From positions 62,001-126,000 of the forward strand of contig NZ_CAJFCI010000016.1 in the NCBI RefSeq assembly GCF_904061905.1: DNA of 64,000 bases. Direction: 5' to 3'. Shown here piece by piece: positions 15,350 through 25,731 of this stretch. The translations under genes were made by a program, and so were the position numbers. The notes under the pieces were generated by a model, which made no database searches, was not told the DNA's origin, and saw nothing but the letters and a program-made list of their open reading frames with translations. Positions within the stretch are counted from its first letter, which is position 1, and each line of letters opens with the position of its first letter. The stretch comes from Zestomonas carbonaria (lineage in GTDB: Bacteria > Pseudomonadota > Gammaproteobacteria > Pseudomonadales > Pseudomonadaceae).

Positions 15350-17722
15350 TCAGGCCGGCTGGCAGGAGCCGGGGGGGGTCTCGGCGAGCGCTTCCGGGCG
15401 CTCGCCGAAGATGAAGCGCGGGCGGAACACGTAGACCAGCGATGGCATGACGAACAGCGCGGAGAACGCCGAGACGCTCAGCCAGATGGCCATCAGCAGC
15501 CCCATCTCGGCCTGGAAGCGCAACGACGACAGCCACCACAGCAGGGTGGCGAGGATCAGCACGCTGGCGGTGACGATCACCCCCATGCCGGCCGAATGCA
15601 GGGACTGGCGGATGGCATGCTCGGGCGTGCTGCCGGCGGCGATCTCTTCCTTGATGCGGTCGACGATGTAGAACGCGTAGTCCACGCCCAGGCCGATGCC
15701 GAGCGCCGCCACCGGCACGGTGTTGATGTTCATGCCGATGCCCTTCCAGGTCATGAAGGCGAAGGTCAGCATGTTGGAAATGATCACCGGCACCATGAAC
15801 ACCATGCCGGCCATCGAGGAGCGGTAGACCACCGTGCAGATCACCGCGAGCACCAGCAGGGCCAGGGCGATCGCCTCGATCTGGCTGGACAGGATGATCT
15901 CGTTGACCGCCGCCATCACCCCGATCACGCCCCCGGCGAGTTGCCAGTGGCCTTCGGCGAGCGGATGGCTGGCGATGAACTCCTTGATCCGCGCCACGGC
16001 GGTACGAATGGTCTCGCCCTGGCGGTCGCGGAACATCAGGGTCACCGAGCCGTTGGCGTACTGGTCGTCGGCGAAGCGCGAGATGTCGCCCGGCTCGGAC
16101 ACCGAGTCGAGCATCGCCACCAGGCTGCCGTTGATCGTGCTGCTGTCGCCCAGCTCCAGGTAGCGCGGGTTGCCTTCGCGCAGGCTGCTGTTCACGTGCG
16201 GCAGCACGTCGGCGATGGAGAGCGAGCCGCCGACTTCCGGCTGCGCCTCGATGAAGCGCTGGAAGGCGTTCATCGCGTGAAGCGCCTCGTTGCCCTTGAC
16301 CAGGCCCGGCCGGCTGTCGTCGCCAAGCACCACGAACATCCTGTCGACCCCCTCGAAGCGCGCGTTGATCGCCGCCGAGTCGAGGTTGTACGGCGAGTTC
16401 GGCCAGAGGATCGGCGAGCCGGGGTTGGCGTCGCCGATCTTCAGGTTCAGCGAGTACAGGCCCGCGGCGATCACCACCAGCAGGCTGCCGCCAAGCACCG
16501 CGAAACGCGCCCGCGACAGGCTGATCCACACGCACAGGTCGAGCACCTTGCGCAGCGCCGGCAGGCAGTTGATCGGGTGCGCGGAGCCGTGCGGCTTGCG
16601 GATGAACGACAGCAGCACCGGGGTGAGGATCACCGCGCTGACGGTCAGCGTCGACACCCAGACCACCGCCAGCACGGTCAGCTTCTGCAACATCGGGATG
16701 GGACTGAGGGCGACCACCGCCATGCACGCGGCGTCGGCGATCACGCCGAGCATACCGGGACGGAACAGGTCGGCCAGGGCGACGCGCGCGGCGATCCTGG
16801 AAGTGTCGGCAGCGGGTGGCAGCAGTTCCAGTTCGTCGTCGAAACGGTTGACGATCTGCACCGAGTGCGACACCGCCCGCGAGGTGATCAGCATCGCCAC
16901 CACGATCACCAGCGGCTCGAAGTTGATCCCCAGCAGACGGCAGATGCCCAGCGCCCAGAGCGCGCTGACCGCGCCGGCGAGCAGCGGCAGGCTGACGCCG
17001 CGCCAGGTGCGCAGCAGGACGAACAGCATGACCAGGGTCACCAGCAGCGCGGCGATCACCAGTTGCAGGGTTTCCGGCAGGTAGTGGCTGACCCAGCCAT
17101 AGAGGATCGGGTCGCCGACCACGCGGATCTTCACGCTGCCGTCATCGACCGTGGCGATCAGCGCGCGCACTTCGCTGAACACCTTGGCGTAGTCGACCTG
17201 CTGGTCGATGAAATCGACGCTGATCAGGGTCGCCTGCAAGTCCTTGGACACGTACGGGCCATACACCAGCGGGTTGCGCAGCACCGCCTGCCGGAGCTCG
17301 CTCATCGCCTCGGCATCGGCCGGCAGGTCGGGCCACATCAACGGACGGCTTTCGATGCCGGCGGTGGATGCGCGCACCTCCTTGAGCTTCTTGGAGGCCA
17401 GCGAGGTGATCTGGTACGGGTTGACCGCCGAGACCTCGCGCAGGCCCAGGGTGACGCTACGCACCTTGTCGAGCACGGCGGCCTGGAAGATGTCGCCCTG
17501 CTCCACTTCGAACATGATGGTGACCATGTTCGAGCCGCCGAACGTGTCCTTGAACTTCTCGTGGGTCTGCACGTATTCGTGGCGCGACGGCAGCATGTCC
17601 TCGAAGACCGTACGCACCTCGATGTGCAGGGCGAACCAGCCCAGGACCAGGGTAAGGAGGAACAGGCTACCGGCTACCAGGCCGCGCCGACGGATACAGA
17701 GTTCGGCTATGCGTTCGATCAT
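15350..17722 (-). CDS. RND-superfamily MMPL-type transporter
   Basis: A 790-residue inner-membrane protein, start at 17722. An N-terminal membrane helix (GLVAGSLFLLTLVLGWFAL) is followed by a periplasmic loop (about 40-225), five helices, a second large loop (about 430-620) and a final helix set containing LGIGLGVDYAFYIVDRI, the RND/MMPL helix-4 signature with Asp. Both repeats show the two-fold RND plan. Unlike tripartite efflux pumps there is no membrane-fusion protein nearby. The partners are YCF48, DUF1302 and DUF1329 genes. This suggests movement of hydrophobic molecules or lipids between membranes, direction unknown. Confidence 0.9.
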   Translation of the reverse strand: MIERIAELCIRRRGLVAGSLFLLTLVLGWFALHIEVRTVFEDMLPSRHEYVQTHEKFKDTFGGSNMVTIMFEVEQGDIFQAAVLDKVRSVTLGLREVSAVNPYQITSLASKKLKEVRASTAGIESRPLMWPDLPADAEAMSELRQAVLRNPLVYGPYVSKDLQATLISVDFIDQQVDYAKVFSEVRALIATVDDGSVKIRVVGDPILYGWVSHYLPETLQLVIAALLVTLVMLFVLLRTWRGVSLPLLAGAVSALWALGICRLLGINFEPLVIVVAMLITSRAVSHSVQIVNRFDDELELLPPAADTSRIAARVALADLFRPGMLGVIADAACMAVVALSPIPMLQKLTVLAVVWVSTLTVSAVILTPVLLSFIRKPHGSAHPINCLPALRKVLDLCVWISLSRARFAVLGGSLLVVIAAGLYSLNLKIGDANPGSPILWPNSPYNLDSAAINARFEGVDRMFVVLGDDSRPGLVKGNEALHAMNAFQRFIEAQPEVGGSLSIADVLPHVNSSLREGNPRYLELGDSSTINGSLVAMLDSVSEPGDISRFADDQYANGSVTLMFRDRQGETIRTAVARIKEFIASHPLAEGHWQLAGGVIGVMAAVNEIILSSQIEAIALALLVLAVICTVVYRSSMAGMVFMVPVIISNMLTFAFMTWKGIGMNINTVPVAALGIGLGVDYAFYIVDRIKEEIAAGSTPEHAIRQSLHSAGMGVIVTASVLILATLLWWLSSLRFQAEMGLLMAIWLSVSAFSALFVMPSLVYVFRPRFIFGERPEALAETPPGSCQPA

Positions 17723-17757
17723 GTTGTCGTCTCGAATGAAAAGGGCCAGGACGGGGT

Positions 17758-18807
17758 TCAGGGTTGCAGCGGGGACCACTGCCGGCCGTTCCAGCGGCCG
17801 AGGTCGGCGCCGGCCAGCCAGAGGTCGTCGCCGACCGCCAGGGCGCGGGTGTGCCAGGACAGGTTGCGTTCATCCAGGGTGCCGCTCTGCCAGTCGCCGG
17901 CGGCGCGGCCGGCGCTCGCCCAGCGCCCCAGGGCGCCGCTGGCGAACCAACGGCCCTGGGCCGGATTCCACAGCACGTCGAACAGGTGATCGTGGATACC
18001 GAGGTCGATGCTCTCCCACTGCAGGCCGCCATCCCGGGTGACCAGCAGGGTGCCCTCCAGGCCTACGGCGACGCCGTGGTCGGCATCGCGGAAGCTCACC
18101 GACATCAGCGAGCCGGGAACCGGGGCCTCCAGCTCCTGCCAGTTAAGGCCGAAGTCGTCGCTGTGCAGCACGCGGCCGAACTCGCCGACCACCACCAGGC
18201 GGCCGCCGTCGAGGATCGCCACGTCGTTCCAGGCCACGTCTTCCTCGTCGCGCAGGCGCCGCCAGGTCTGGCCGTAGTCGCGGCTGAGCAGCAACGCGCC
18301 CATCTCACCGGTGGCGATGGCCACTCCGCCGGCGGCGACGCGCACGCGGTTGAGCTTGTTGGCGACTTCCGAGCGCGGTACCCCGCTCGCTGCGTGCCAG
18401 TGGCGACCGCCATCCCGGCTGGCAAGCACGATGCCGTCGTTGCCCACCGCCACGGCGTGGCTGGCGTCCCACACGGCGATATCCTGCAGGGTCAGCCTGG
18501 TCGGCGTGGCCAGGCGACGGATGTCGCCATCCGCGCCGATGGCGAGGATCTTGCCGTTCGAACCGCTGGCCCAGACCTCGCCGGACGGGGCCAGCGCCAG
18601 GCCGTAGAAGTGGTCGCGCCGTTCGAGCAGCGGCGGGGTCACCGTGCTGCCGACCGGCTGCGGCTTGATGAACAGGCCGGCCCACAGCAGGCCAGCGATG
18701 ATCGACCACGGCAGGACCGTCATCAGGGTACGCAGGGCACGCTGGCCGAGCGCTGCGCGCGCTACCGGATGGGCCGTGGATTGATCGAATTGCATGAGTT
18801 TTGACAT
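17758..18807 (-). CDS. YCF48-like beta-propeller protein with N-terminal membrane anchor
   Basis: A 349-residue protein starting at 18807. One membrane segment (about 28-48, LMTVLPWSIIAGLLWAGLFI) anchors a repeated periplasmic beta-propeller. Repeats of about 40 residues carry the motif S(R/D)DGG..W or SDDFGLNW, as in YCF48/BNR photosystem-assembly-type proteins. It is the first gene of the envelope module and has its own XylS-type promoter (18861-18922). The RND gene follows after 35 bases. It may act as an assembly or scaffold factor for the transporter (inference). Confidence 0.85.
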   Translation of the reverse strand: MSKLMQFDQSTAHPVARAALGQRALRTLMTVLPWSIIAGLLWAGLFIKPQPVGSTVTPPLLERRDHFYGLALAPSGEVWASGSNGKILAIGADGDIRRLATPTRLTLQDIAVWDASHAVAVGNDGIVLASRDGGRHWHAASGVPRSEVANKLNRVRVAAGGVAIATGEMGALLLSRDYGQTWRRLRDEEDVAWNDVAILDGGRLVVVGEFGRVLHSDDFGLNWQELEAPVPGSLMSVSFRDADHGVAVGLEGTLLVTRDGGLQWESIDLGIHDHLFDVLWNPAQGRWFASGALGRWASAGRAAGDWQSGTLDERNLSWHTRALAVGDDLWLAGADLGRWNGRQWSPLQP

Positions 18808-18860
18808 GGGTCGAATCCGCCAGGTTGGTGTCGTCGTTGGCTGACGACTGAGGCAGTTCG

Positions 18861-18922
18861 ACTCTAGGATTCGCCCGCAGGCCGGACTATCCCGGCACTG
18901 CATGGCTTGTCCCCTGGGCGCA
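18861..18922 (-). promoter_or_regulatory. XylS/AntR-type operator-promoter of the envelope module
   Basis: Minus strand: distal half-site TGCGCCCAGGGGACA (18922-18908), proximal half-site TGCAGTGCCGGGATA (18902-18888), which matches TGCA-N6-GGNTA exactly, then 21 bases and the -10-like TAGAGT (18866-18861). The half-sites are 20 bases apart. It is the best single match of three such sites in the window and lies 54 bases before the YCF48 start codon. Confidence 0.6.
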
Positions 18923-18969
18923 GATTTGATGCCGTGCACTGCAAGGCCGGGCATCGCGCCGGTCGGCGG

Positions 18970-20946
18970 TCACACCCGGAAGCGGCTCACCAGGCCACTC
19001 AGGCGCCCCGCCAGGGCCTGCAGGTCATGGCTGCGCCGCTGCACCTGGCCGCTGCTCTGCGAGGTACGCTCGGCACTGTCGGCGATGGTCACCAGGCTGC
19101 GCGACAACTGCTCGCTGGTCGCCGCCTGCTGTTCGGTGGCGGTGGCGATCATCTGGCTCATGTCGCGCACCTGGCCGATCATCCGGGTGATGCGGTCGAG
19201 CGCCATGCTGGCTTCCCGGGCCCTGGCGACATTCGCCTGGGAGGTATCGCGGCTCTGCTCGACCATGCCGACCACGGTGCGCGTGCGCTCCTGGATGGTG
19301 ACGATGCTCTTGCGCACCTCCTCGGTCGAGCTGTGCGTACGCCGCGCCAGCGCGCGCACCTCGTCGGCGACCACCGCGAAACCGCGCCCCTGCTCGCCGG
19401 CCCGCGCCGACTCGATGGCCGCGTTGAGTGCCAGCAGGTTGGTCTGGTCGGCGATCTCGCGGATCACCGCCACCACCACGCCGATGGCCTGGCTGGCATC
19501 GTCCAGTTGCCCGGCCAACGCGGCGATCTCGCCGAGCAGTTGCGCATCCTCGGCAATCGCACCGCTCAGGCGCACCACGGTCGCCTGTCCCTGGGCGACG
19601 GCCAGATCGCCTTCGCGGGTCACCTGGGCGGCCTGGCCGGCATTGCCCGCCACCTCCTCGACGGTCGCCGCCATCTGCTGCATCGCCGCGGCCAGTTGGC
19701 CAACCTCGTCGCGCTGGGCGTCGACCCCGGCGCCAGAAGCCTGGCTTTCCTGCTGCAACTCCTCCGAGGTGCGCTGCAAGGTCTGGCTGGTGCCCTGGAT
19801 CTCCAGCACCAGGTCGGCCAGGGTACTGAGGAAACGATTGAACTCGCTGGCCAGGGTCGCCAGTTCGTCGCGGCCGTTGACCGGCAGCCGTGAACACAGG
19901 TCGGCGTCGCCCGAGGCCAGTTGGCGTATCGCCTGGACCACCGCCTGGAGCGGTCGCGACATCGCCTGGCCGAGCAGGAGGATGGTGCCGGCGAGCAGCG
20001 ACATCGCCACGCTGCCGAGCGCCAGCAGCTTGATCGCCAGGCTTTTCACCCCGCCGAGCACCGCCTCGCTGGGCACGGCGGCGCCGAACGACCAGGGCGT
20101 TCCGGTTTCGCCGATGACCACCGGCACGGCGAGCATGAAGACTTCCGCCTGCATCGCCGGCGAGAAGAAGCGGATCGTCAGGCTCTGGCCGTTGCGCACC
20201 GCATCGATCATCGGTTGCAGGTAGTCGCCGAGGAAATCCGCCTCGGTTTCCGCTTCCTTGCGGCCGATGCGGCTGGGATCCGGATGGGCGACCAGGGTGG
20301 TGTCGTGGGCGGTCAGCGCGGCCACGCCGACGTCCAGCGGGCGCAACCGCGCTACCCGCGCCTGGAGCTGGTCGGCATCCAGGGCCAGGCCCAGACTGCC
20401 GACCAGTCGACCGTTGTGGCGCACCGGCACCTGTATCGCGACGATCCGATGGGCCGTCGCGGCGCCCGGCAGGAACTGCGGCGGCGTCACGCTCTCGCGC
20501 TCGGCCGGCGTGCTGCCGAGCGCGCCACGCAACGCCTGGCTCTGCTCGGCAGGAGCCGCCTGTAGCGCACGCTCGCTGCGCAGCCACATCAGGGTCTGGC
20601 TGTCGGCGTTGCCGGGCAGCCACCAGGCCGCCGTGGCTTGCGGGCTGTTGTGCAACAGCGACTCGAGTTGCTGGTCGGCGATCCGGCTGTCCGCCAGCTC
20701 ACCGTCGACCACCTCGCGGCCGAGCATGTCGGCGGTGATCCGCGCGGCATGCAGGGCACCATCGAAGTAGGCGGCGATTTCCGCGGCCTGCTGCTTGACG
20801 ATGGCCTGCATCGCCACCTCCGCCAGCGCCTCGGTGGAAACCCGGCTCGACTGGTAGACCAGCAGAACCGTGGCCAGGTAGACCAGCAAGGTCAGTGGCA
20901 AGATGGTCAACAGCAGTTTGTTCTTCAGGGACAGCTTGGCCAGCAT
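18970..20946 (-). CDS. Methyl-accepting chemotaxis protein with Cache-type sensor
   Basis: A 658-residue chemoreceptor, start at 20946 with GGAG upstream. Layout: first membrane helix (about 11-31), periplasmic dCache-like sensor (about 35-300, with the Cache motif PDPSRIG), second helix (about 310-335, ending [10 protein letters not shown]), HAMP (about 335-390) and a cytoplasmic signalling hairpin whose tip reads [20 protein letters not shown]. It sits between the mhp pathway and the envelope module in the same orientation, with 86 bases after mhpE. It probably directs movement toward the aromatic substrate or an intermediate. Confidence 0.93.
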   Translation of the reverse strand: MLAKLSLKNKLLLTILPLTLLVYLATVLLVYQSSRVSTEALAEVAMQAIVKQQAAEIAAYFDGALHAARITADMLGREVVDGELADSRIADQQLESLLHNSPQATAAWWLPGNADSQTLMWLRSERALQAAPAEQSQALRGALGSTPAERESVTPPQFLPGAATAHRIVAIQVPVRHNGRLVGSLGLALDADQLQARVARLRPLDVGVAALTAHDTTLVAHPDPSRIGRKEAETEADFLGDYLQPMIDAVRNGQSLTIRFFSPAMQAEVFMLAVPVVIGETGTPWSFGAAVPSEAVLGGVKSLAIKLLALGSVAMSLLAGTILLLGQAMSRPLQAVVQAIRQLASGDADLCSRLPVNGRDELATLASEFNRFLSTLADLVLEIQGTSQTLQRTSEELQQESQASGAGVDAQRDEVGQLAAAMQQMAATVEEVAGNAGQAAQVTREGDLAVAQGQATVVRLSGAIAEDAQLLGEIAALAGQLDDASQAIGVVVAVIREIADQTNLLALNAAIESARAGEQGRGFAVVADEVRALARRTHSSTEEVRKSIVTIQERTRTVVGMVEQSRDTSQANVARAREASMALDRITRMIGQVRDMSQMIATATEQQAATSEQLSRSLVTIADSAERTSQSSGQVQRRSHDLQALAGRLSGLVSRFRV

Positions 20947-21032
20947 GGCGAACTCCTGTCGCGGCAGCCGGCGGCACATCCCTGCCCCGCGTGTGTGATG
21001 ATTCGGCCGGCGCGCCGGCCGGACGAGTCAAC

Positions 21033-22052
21033 TCACCGCGCCCGCGCCTTGAGCAGGTCGAGGGCGACGTCGACGATCATGTCTTCCTGGCCGCCGACCA
21101 TCCGCCGCTGGCCCAGCTCGACGAGGATGTCCAGGGTCTTCAGGCCGTACTTGTCGGCGGCCACTTCGGCATGGCGCAGGAAGCTGGAGTAGACCCCGGC
21201 ATAACCCAGGCCGAGGGTCTCGCGGTCCACGCGCACCGGACGGTCCTGCAACGGGCGGACAATGTCGTCGGCGGCATCCATCAGCGTGTAGAGGTCGGTG
21301 CCGTGGTTCCAGCCGAGGCGCTCGGCGGCGGCGATGAACACTTCCAGCGGCGCATTGCCGGCCCCGGCGCCCATCCCGGCGAGGCTGGCGTCGATGCGGT
21401 CGCAGCCTTCCTCCACCGCGACGATGGAGTTGGCCACACCGAGCGACAGGTTGTGGTGGGCGTGCATGCCGGTCTGGGTTTCCGGCTTGAGGGTGGCCTT
21501 GAACGCGCGCATGCGGTCGCGGATGTCGTGCATGTTCATGGCGCCGCCGGAGTCGGCCATGTAGATGCACTGGGCGCCGTAGCTTTCCATCAGCTTGCCC
21601 TGCCGAGCGAGCTCTTCCGCCGGGATCATATGGCTCATCATCAGGAAGCCGACGGTGTCCATGCCCAGCTCGCGGGCGTACTCGATGTGCTGCTTCGACA
21701 CATCCGCCTCGGTGCAATGGGTGGCCACGCGAACCACGCGGGCGCCAGCGTCATAGGCGGCCTTGAGGTCATGCACGGTGCCGATGCCGGGCAGCAGCAA
21801 GGTGGCGATTTTCGCGTGGCTGATCACCTCGGCCACCGCCTCGATGTACTCGAGGTCGGAGTGGCGGCCGAAGCCGTAGTTGAAGCTCGAGCCCTGCAAG
21901 CCGTCGCCATGGGCGACCTCGATGGAATCGACCCTGGCCTTGTCCAGGGCGCGGGCGATGGCCTGGACGTCATCGAGGGTGTACTGGTGGCGGATGGCAT
22001 GGCTGCCGTCGCGCAGGGTCACGTCGGAGATATAGAGTTGCTTGCCGTTCAT
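21033..22052 (-). CDS. mhpE: 4-hydroxy-2-oxovalerate aldolase
   Basis: A 339-residue class II DRE-TIM aldolase that splits 4-hydroxy-2-oxovalerate to pyruvate and acetaldehyde. Visible motifs are [15 protein letters not shown] (metal Asp and catalytic Arg at the N-terminus), [12 protein letters not shown] and [14 protein letters not shown] (metal His residues). Its start codon overlaps the acetaldehyde dehydrogenase stop (ATGA at 22052-22049). The two proteins form a channelling complex in known systems. It is the last enzyme of the mhpBCDFE cluster and full length for the family. Confidence 0.96.
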   Translation of the reverse strand: MNGKQLYISDVTLRDGSHAIRHQYTLDDVQAIARALDKARVDSIEVAHGDGLQGSSFNYGFGRHSDLEYIEAVAEVISHAKIATLLLPGIGTVHDLKAAYDAGARVVRVATHCTEADVSKQHIEYARELGMDTVGFLMMSHMIPAEELARQGKLMESYGAQCIYMADSGGAMNMHDIRDRMRAFKATLKPETQTGMHAHHNLSLGVANSIVAVEEGCDRIDASLAGMGAGAGNAPLEVFIAAAERLGWNHGTDLYTLMDAADDIVRPLQDRPVRVDRETLGLGYAGVYSSFLRHAEVAADKYGLKTLDILVELGQRRMVGGQEDMIVDVALDLLKARAR

Positions 22053-22981
22053 GCCGAAGCTCCCATCGCCTGTGCCATGCGCTCGGCGGTGGCCAGCGCG
22101 GCGGAGGTCATGATGTCGAGGTTGCCGGCGTAGGCCGGCAGGTAGTGGGCGGCGCCTTCGACTTCGAGGAATACCGAGGTCTTCAGCCCGGAGAACTTGC
22201 CGTGGCCGGGGATGTTCAGGTCGCGGACCTCGTCGAACTGCACCTGCTGCTTCAGGCGGTAGCCCGGCACATAGGCCTGCACGGCGGCGGCCATCTCCTC
22301 GATGCTCGCCTCGACCTTGGCCTGGTCGGCGGCCTCGCTGAGCACGAACACCGTGTCGCGCATGATCAAGGGCGGCTCGGCCGGGTTCATGACGATGATC
22401 GCCTTGCCCTTGGCCGCCCCGCCGATCACTTCGATGGCCTTGCTGGTGGTCTCGGTGAACTCGTCGATATTGGCGCGGGTGCCGGGGCCGGCGGACTTGC
22501 TGGCGATGGAGGCGATGATCTCGGCGTAGTGGACTTTCGCCACCCGCGACACCGCCGCGACCATCGGGATGGTCGCCTGACCGCCGCAGGTCACCATGTT
22601 CACGTTGGTGGCAGCGAGGTGTTGCTCCAGGTTGACCACCGGCACGCAATACGGACCTATCGCGGCCGGGGTCAGGTCGATCACGCGAAGACCGGGCTTG
22701 TGGCCCCGCAGCAAGGCGTCGTTCTTCACGTGAGCGCCGGCACTGGTGGCATCGAAGACGAAGTCGATCTCGGAGAAGATCGGCAGGCGGGTCAGTCCCT
22801 CCACGCCTTCATGAGTAGTGGCCACGCCCAGTCGTGCTGCGCGGGCCAGACCGTCGGACGCCGGGTCGATACCGACCATGGCGCCCATTTCCAGATGCTG
22901 CGCATTGCGCAGGACCTTGATCATCAGGTCGGTGCCGATATTGCCGGAACCGACGATGGCGACTTTGCGTTTCTTGCTCAT
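22049..22981 (-). CDS. mhpF: Acetaldehyde dehydrogenase (acylating)
   Basis: A 310-residue enzyme converting acetaldehyde, NAD+ and CoA to acetyl-CoA. The NAD-binding motif is [13 protein letters not shown] at the N-terminus. The catalytic Cys is in [11 protein letters not shown] (about 130). A conserved [13 protein letters not shown] segment lies near residue 200. It overlaps mhpE by four bases and follows a 118-base gap after mhpD that holds a long hairpin. Length and motifs are typical of MhpF/DmpF. Confidence 0.96.
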   Translation of the reverse strand: MSKKRKVAIVGSGNIGTDLMIKVLRNAQHLEMGAMVGIDPASDGLARAARLGVATTHEGVEGLTRLPIFSEIDFVFDATSAGAHVKNDALLRGHKPGLRVIDLTPAAIGPYCVPVVNLEQHLAATNVNMVTCGGQATIPMVAAVSRVAKVHYAEIIASIASKSAGPGTRANIDEFTETTSKAIEVIGGAAKGKAIIVMNPAEPPLIMRDTVFVLSEAADQAKVEASIEEMAAAVQAYVPGYRLKQQVQFDEVRDLNIPGHGKFSGLKTSVFLEVEGAAHYLPAYAGNLDIMTSAALATAERMAQAMGASA

Positions 22982-23007
22982 GGGAATCCCTCTGAAAAGC
23001 GTTCGAT

Positions 23008-23092
23008 CAAGAGCGCTGGAGGCTGGAAGGCTGGACGAAAAAGCGTTGGCAGGGACTGCTCGTCGTTCAGCCTCCAGCCTCCAGCGCTTTTT
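23008..23092. repeat. Long imperfect hairpin between mhpD and mhpF
   Basis: The arms AGCGCTGGAGGCTGG (23012-23026) and CCAGCCTCCAGCGCT (23074-23088) are perfectly complementary over 15 bases. Pairing continues outward and inward (inner arm 23029-23038 with 23063-23072) to about 26-28 pairs with one bulged A. On the plus strand the right arm runs into a T tract, but transcription here is on the minus strand. It therefore more likely acts as an mRNA processing or stability element than a terminator for the operon. Confidence 0.8.
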
Positions 23093-23099
23093 TCGGCTT

Positions 23100-23894
23100 T
23101 TAGCCCTGTCCGAAGGTCACGCCGACGCGGCCGATGCCGTCGATCTCGGCGTCGAAGCGATCGCCGGCGGCGACCGCGACCATCGGCCCGAGGGCGCCGG
23201 TGAGGATGAGGTCGCCGGCCTTCAGCGGGTCGCCCAGGCGCGCCAGGGTGCGCGCCAGCCACACCGCCGCGTTGAGCGGGTGGCCCAGGCATTCGGCGCC
23301 GCTACCAGCGGAGGCTTCCTCGCCGTTGCGCGTCATGCGCATGGCCGCGCCGCGCAGGTCCAGGCCATCGAGGCGACGGGCCGGGCCGCCGAGGACGAAG
23401 CAGCCGCTGGAGGCGTTGTCGGCCACGGTGTCGACGAAGCGGATGTTCCAGTTGGCGACGCGGCTGCCGACGATCTCCAGGGCCGGCAGCACCCAGCCGG
23501 TGGCGCCGAGCACGTCGGCGAAGGTGGTATCGGCGCTGGGCAGGTCGCGTTCGAGGATCAGGGCGATTTCCGCCTCGATCTTCGGTTGCAGCACGCGGCC
23601 GAACGGCACCACTTCGTTGTCGCCGTAGGCCATGTCGGCGAACAGCGTACCGAAGTCCGGCTGGTCGACGCCGAGCTGGGCCTGCACCTTGGGGTTGGTC
23701 AGGCCGATCTTGCGGCCTACCACGCGACGCCCGGCGGCGATGCCGTGGGCGACGTTGAGGCGCTGGATGGCGTAGGCGGCTGCGCCGGCGTCTTCACCGA
23801 TCTGCTCGCGCAGCGGGGCGATCGCCTCGCCATGGGCTTCGGCCTGGCGCAGCGCGGCGGCCAGTCGTTCGAGAGTTTCTTGGCTAACGCTCAT
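23100..23894 (-). CDS. mhpD: 2-hydroxypenta-2,4-dienoate (2-keto-4-pentenoate) hydratase
   Basis: A 264-residue member of the fumarylacetoacetate-hydrolase-like hydratases that adds water to 2-hydroxypentadienoate. Metal-binding glutamates are in [13 protein letters not shown] (about 106-110). [19 protein letters not shown] and [15 protein letters not shown] match MhpD/XylJ. It starts 8 bases after the mhpC stop on the same strand and is full length. The TAA stop overlaps the end of the T tract of the downstream hairpin. Confidence 0.95.
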   Translation of the reverse strand: MSVSQETLERLAAALRQAEAHGEAIAPLREQIGEDAGAAAYAIQRLNVAHGIAAGRRVVGRKIGLTNPKVQAQLGVDQPDFGTLFADMAYGDNEVVPFGRVLQPKIEAEIALILERDLPSADTTFADVLGATGWVLPALEIVGSRVANWNIRFVDTVADNASSGCFVLGGPARRLDGLDLRGAAMRMTRNGEEASAGSGAECLGHPLNAAVWLARTLARLGDPLKAGDLILTGALGPMVAVAAGDRFDAEIDGIGRVGVTFGQG

Positions 23895-23902
23895 GCTTCA
23901 CC

Positions 23903-24766
23903 TCAGTGGCTCAGGAAATCCAGGACCAGACGGTTGAACGTGTCGGCGTGCTCCCACTGCGCCCAGTGACCGCAGTTGTTGAACACGTGCAGTTCGGAAT
24001 TGGGGATGCCGGCGATCAGCCGCAGGCCGACGTCCATCGGCACGAAGCGGTCGTTGCGGCCCCAGATCACCAGGGTCCGGGCCTGGATCTCGCCGAGGCG
24101 CGGGCCGAAGTCGGGGAACTGCCTGGGGTTGGCGGCGAGGCTGGCGACGAAGTTGTCGAGGTGGTCGCGGCGGCTCAGCATGTTGTCCAGGCGCGCCTGG
24201 AACAGTGCCTCGGTGAGGTCGCTGGGGTCGAAGACGAAGACGTTCATCATCCTCTTCAGGTTGTCGATGGTCGGCTCGCGGTACAGGCCGTTGAGCAGCT
24301 TGATGCCCTCGGTGGGCATCGGCACGAAGGGACTGGCGCCGCCGGTGCCACCGCCCATCAGCACCAGCTTGCCGACCCGCTGCGGATGACCGAGGGCGAA
24401 GGCCACCGCGCTGTGGCCGCCCATGGAGTTGCCGAGGAGATGCACGCGGTCGAGGCCCAGTTGGTCCACCAGGCCCTTGAGGATCCGGGCGTTGAGGTCC
24501 GAGCGCGAACCGGTGCAGACGATCGAGTCGCTTTTGCTCCAGCCCGGACAGTCCAGCAGGATCACCCGGAAGCCCGCCTCCACCAGCGGCTCGATATTGC
24601 GGTTGAAGTTGGCCCAGCCGCTGGCGCCGGGACCGGAGCCGTGCAGCATCACCACGGTCTCGCTGGCGTTGCCCGGATCGCAGTCGTTGTAGTGGATGTT
24701 CAGCTCGCGGCCGTCCTCGGCGATACGCACGAAGCGACTGCTGGCGGATTCGGTGAAAGCGGTCAT
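23903..24766 (-). CDS. mhpC: 2-hydroxy-6-oxonona-2,4-dienedioate hydrolase
   Basis: A 287-residue C-C hydrolase very similar over its whole length to E. coli MhpC as remembered. Motifs: [24 protein letters not shown] (oxyanion), [14 protein letters not shown] (nucleophile Ser), [11 protein letters not shown] (acid) and [11 protein letters not shown] (His). It cleaves the MhpB ring-fission product to a dicarboxylate plus 2-hydroxypentadienoate. GGAG precedes the start at 24766. It lies between mhpB (20-base gap) and mhpD. Confidence 0.96.
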   Translation of the reverse strand: MTAFTESASSRFVRIAEDGRELNIHYNDCDPGNASETVVMLHGSGPGASGWANFNRNIEPLVEAGFRVILLDCPGWSKSDSIVCTGSRSDLNARILKGLVDQLGLDRVHLLGNSMGGHSAVAFALGHPQRVGKLVLMGGGTGGASPFVPMPTEGIKLLNGLYREPTIDNLKRMMNVFVFDPSDLTEALFQARLDNMLSRRDHLDNFVASLAANPRQFPDFGPRLGEIQARTLVIWGRNDRFVPMDVGLRLIAGIPNSELHVFNNCGHWAQWEHADTFNRLVLDFLSH

Positions 24767-24786
24767 CGCGGATTCTCCAGGCAGGG

Positions 24787-25731
24787 TCAGGCCAGCGGCC
24801 GCGCGGCGAGCGCGCCGTAGCCGGCGATCCACTCGGGGATCGGTCGGTAGTAACGGTCGAAGGCATCAAAGGGGCCGAAGGCGGACAGCGCGGCGAAGGC
24901 CGCCACCCAGGTCTTCACCTCGTGGGTGGACTTGCCGGCAATGGCCGACAGCTCGGCGTTGCCGAGGCCGTCCAGATCGCTCAGGCGGGCGCTGGCGAGG
25001 GTGTCGAGGAACTGCTGGTCCCACTCGGGATTGAGCGGGTGCAGCGAGTTCGGGTCCTCGACGAAGCGCCGCGCGGCACTGATCACCCGCTGCTGGCGGG
25101 CCTCGCGCTCGTCGGCAGGCAGGTAGCGGCCGCTGCCCTTGAGACGGTCGGCCATCAGCCCCTCGACCCGCGCCAGTTCCGGCACCGGCGGCTGGTGCGA
25201 GAGGCCGCCGGAGCCGAGCAGCAGCACGCGCTTGCCGGTGGAACGGGCGAAGCGGCCGATGGCCTCGCCGAGCAGGCGGGCACGCTGGAAGCTCGGCAGC
25301 GGAGGGGCCACCGAGTTGATGAACACCGGGATCACCGGGTAGCGCTGCAGGCCGCCGAGCAGGTCCTCCAGCGGCTGGGCGAAGCCGTGGTCGACCTGCA
25401 TGCGGTAGGACACCGCGGCATCGATGCCATCGGCCAGCACCGCCTCGGCACACTGCTCGGCGAGCGCCTGCGGCACGCTGAGCAAGCCGGCGGCGGTGCC
25501 GAAGTCACCGATGGCGTGGGCCGCCATGCCGATGCAGAACGACGGCATCACGTCGTAGAAAAAACCGTTGTAGTGATCCGGCGAGAACAGGATCACCAGC
25601 TCCGGGTCGAAGGTTGCGATCCGCTCGCGCGCCTTGGCGATCACCGTCTCGACCTCGTCCAGCACCGCCGGCGCCGGGTCGAAATGCCCCACCAACGGGG
25701 TGTGCGACAGGCATTGAAGAAGCGTAGTCAT
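24787..25731 (-). CDS. mhpB: 3-(2,3-dihydroxyphenyl)propionate 1,2-dioxygenase
   Basis: A 314-residue type III (LigB-like) extradiol dioxygenase. It aligns end to end from memory with E. coli Mhp[59 protein letters not shown] and [18 protein letters not shown]. The conserved His residues supply the Fe(II) ligands and acid-base groups. The substrate class is therefore a catechol with a propionate-like side chain. Its start overlaps the stop of a 22-codon upstream frame (ATGA), and an XylS-type promoter lies about 170 bases upstream. No mhpA hydroxylase is present. Confidence 0.95.
   Translation of the reverse strand: MTTLLQCLSHTPLVGHFDPAPAVLDEVETVIAKARERIATFDPELVILFSPDHYNGFFYDVMPSFCIGMAAHAIGDFGTAAGLLSVPQALAEQCAEAVLADGIDAAVSYRMQVDHGFAQPLEDLLGGLQRYPVIPVFINSVAPPLPSFQRARLLGEAIGRFARSTGKRVLLLGSGGLSHQPPVPELARVEGLMADRLKGSGRYLPADEREARQQRVISAARRFVEDPNSLHPLNPEWDQQFLDTLASARLSDLDGLGNAELSAIAGKSTHEVKTWVAAFAALSAFGPFDAFDRYYRPIPEWIAGYGALAARPLA

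Noticed and set aside
23074..23100. Terminator for the plus strand formed by the hairpin and T tract between mhpD and mhpF.
   Set aside because: No plus-strand gene ends here. All flanking genes are on the minus strand, where the hairpin has no following T run.
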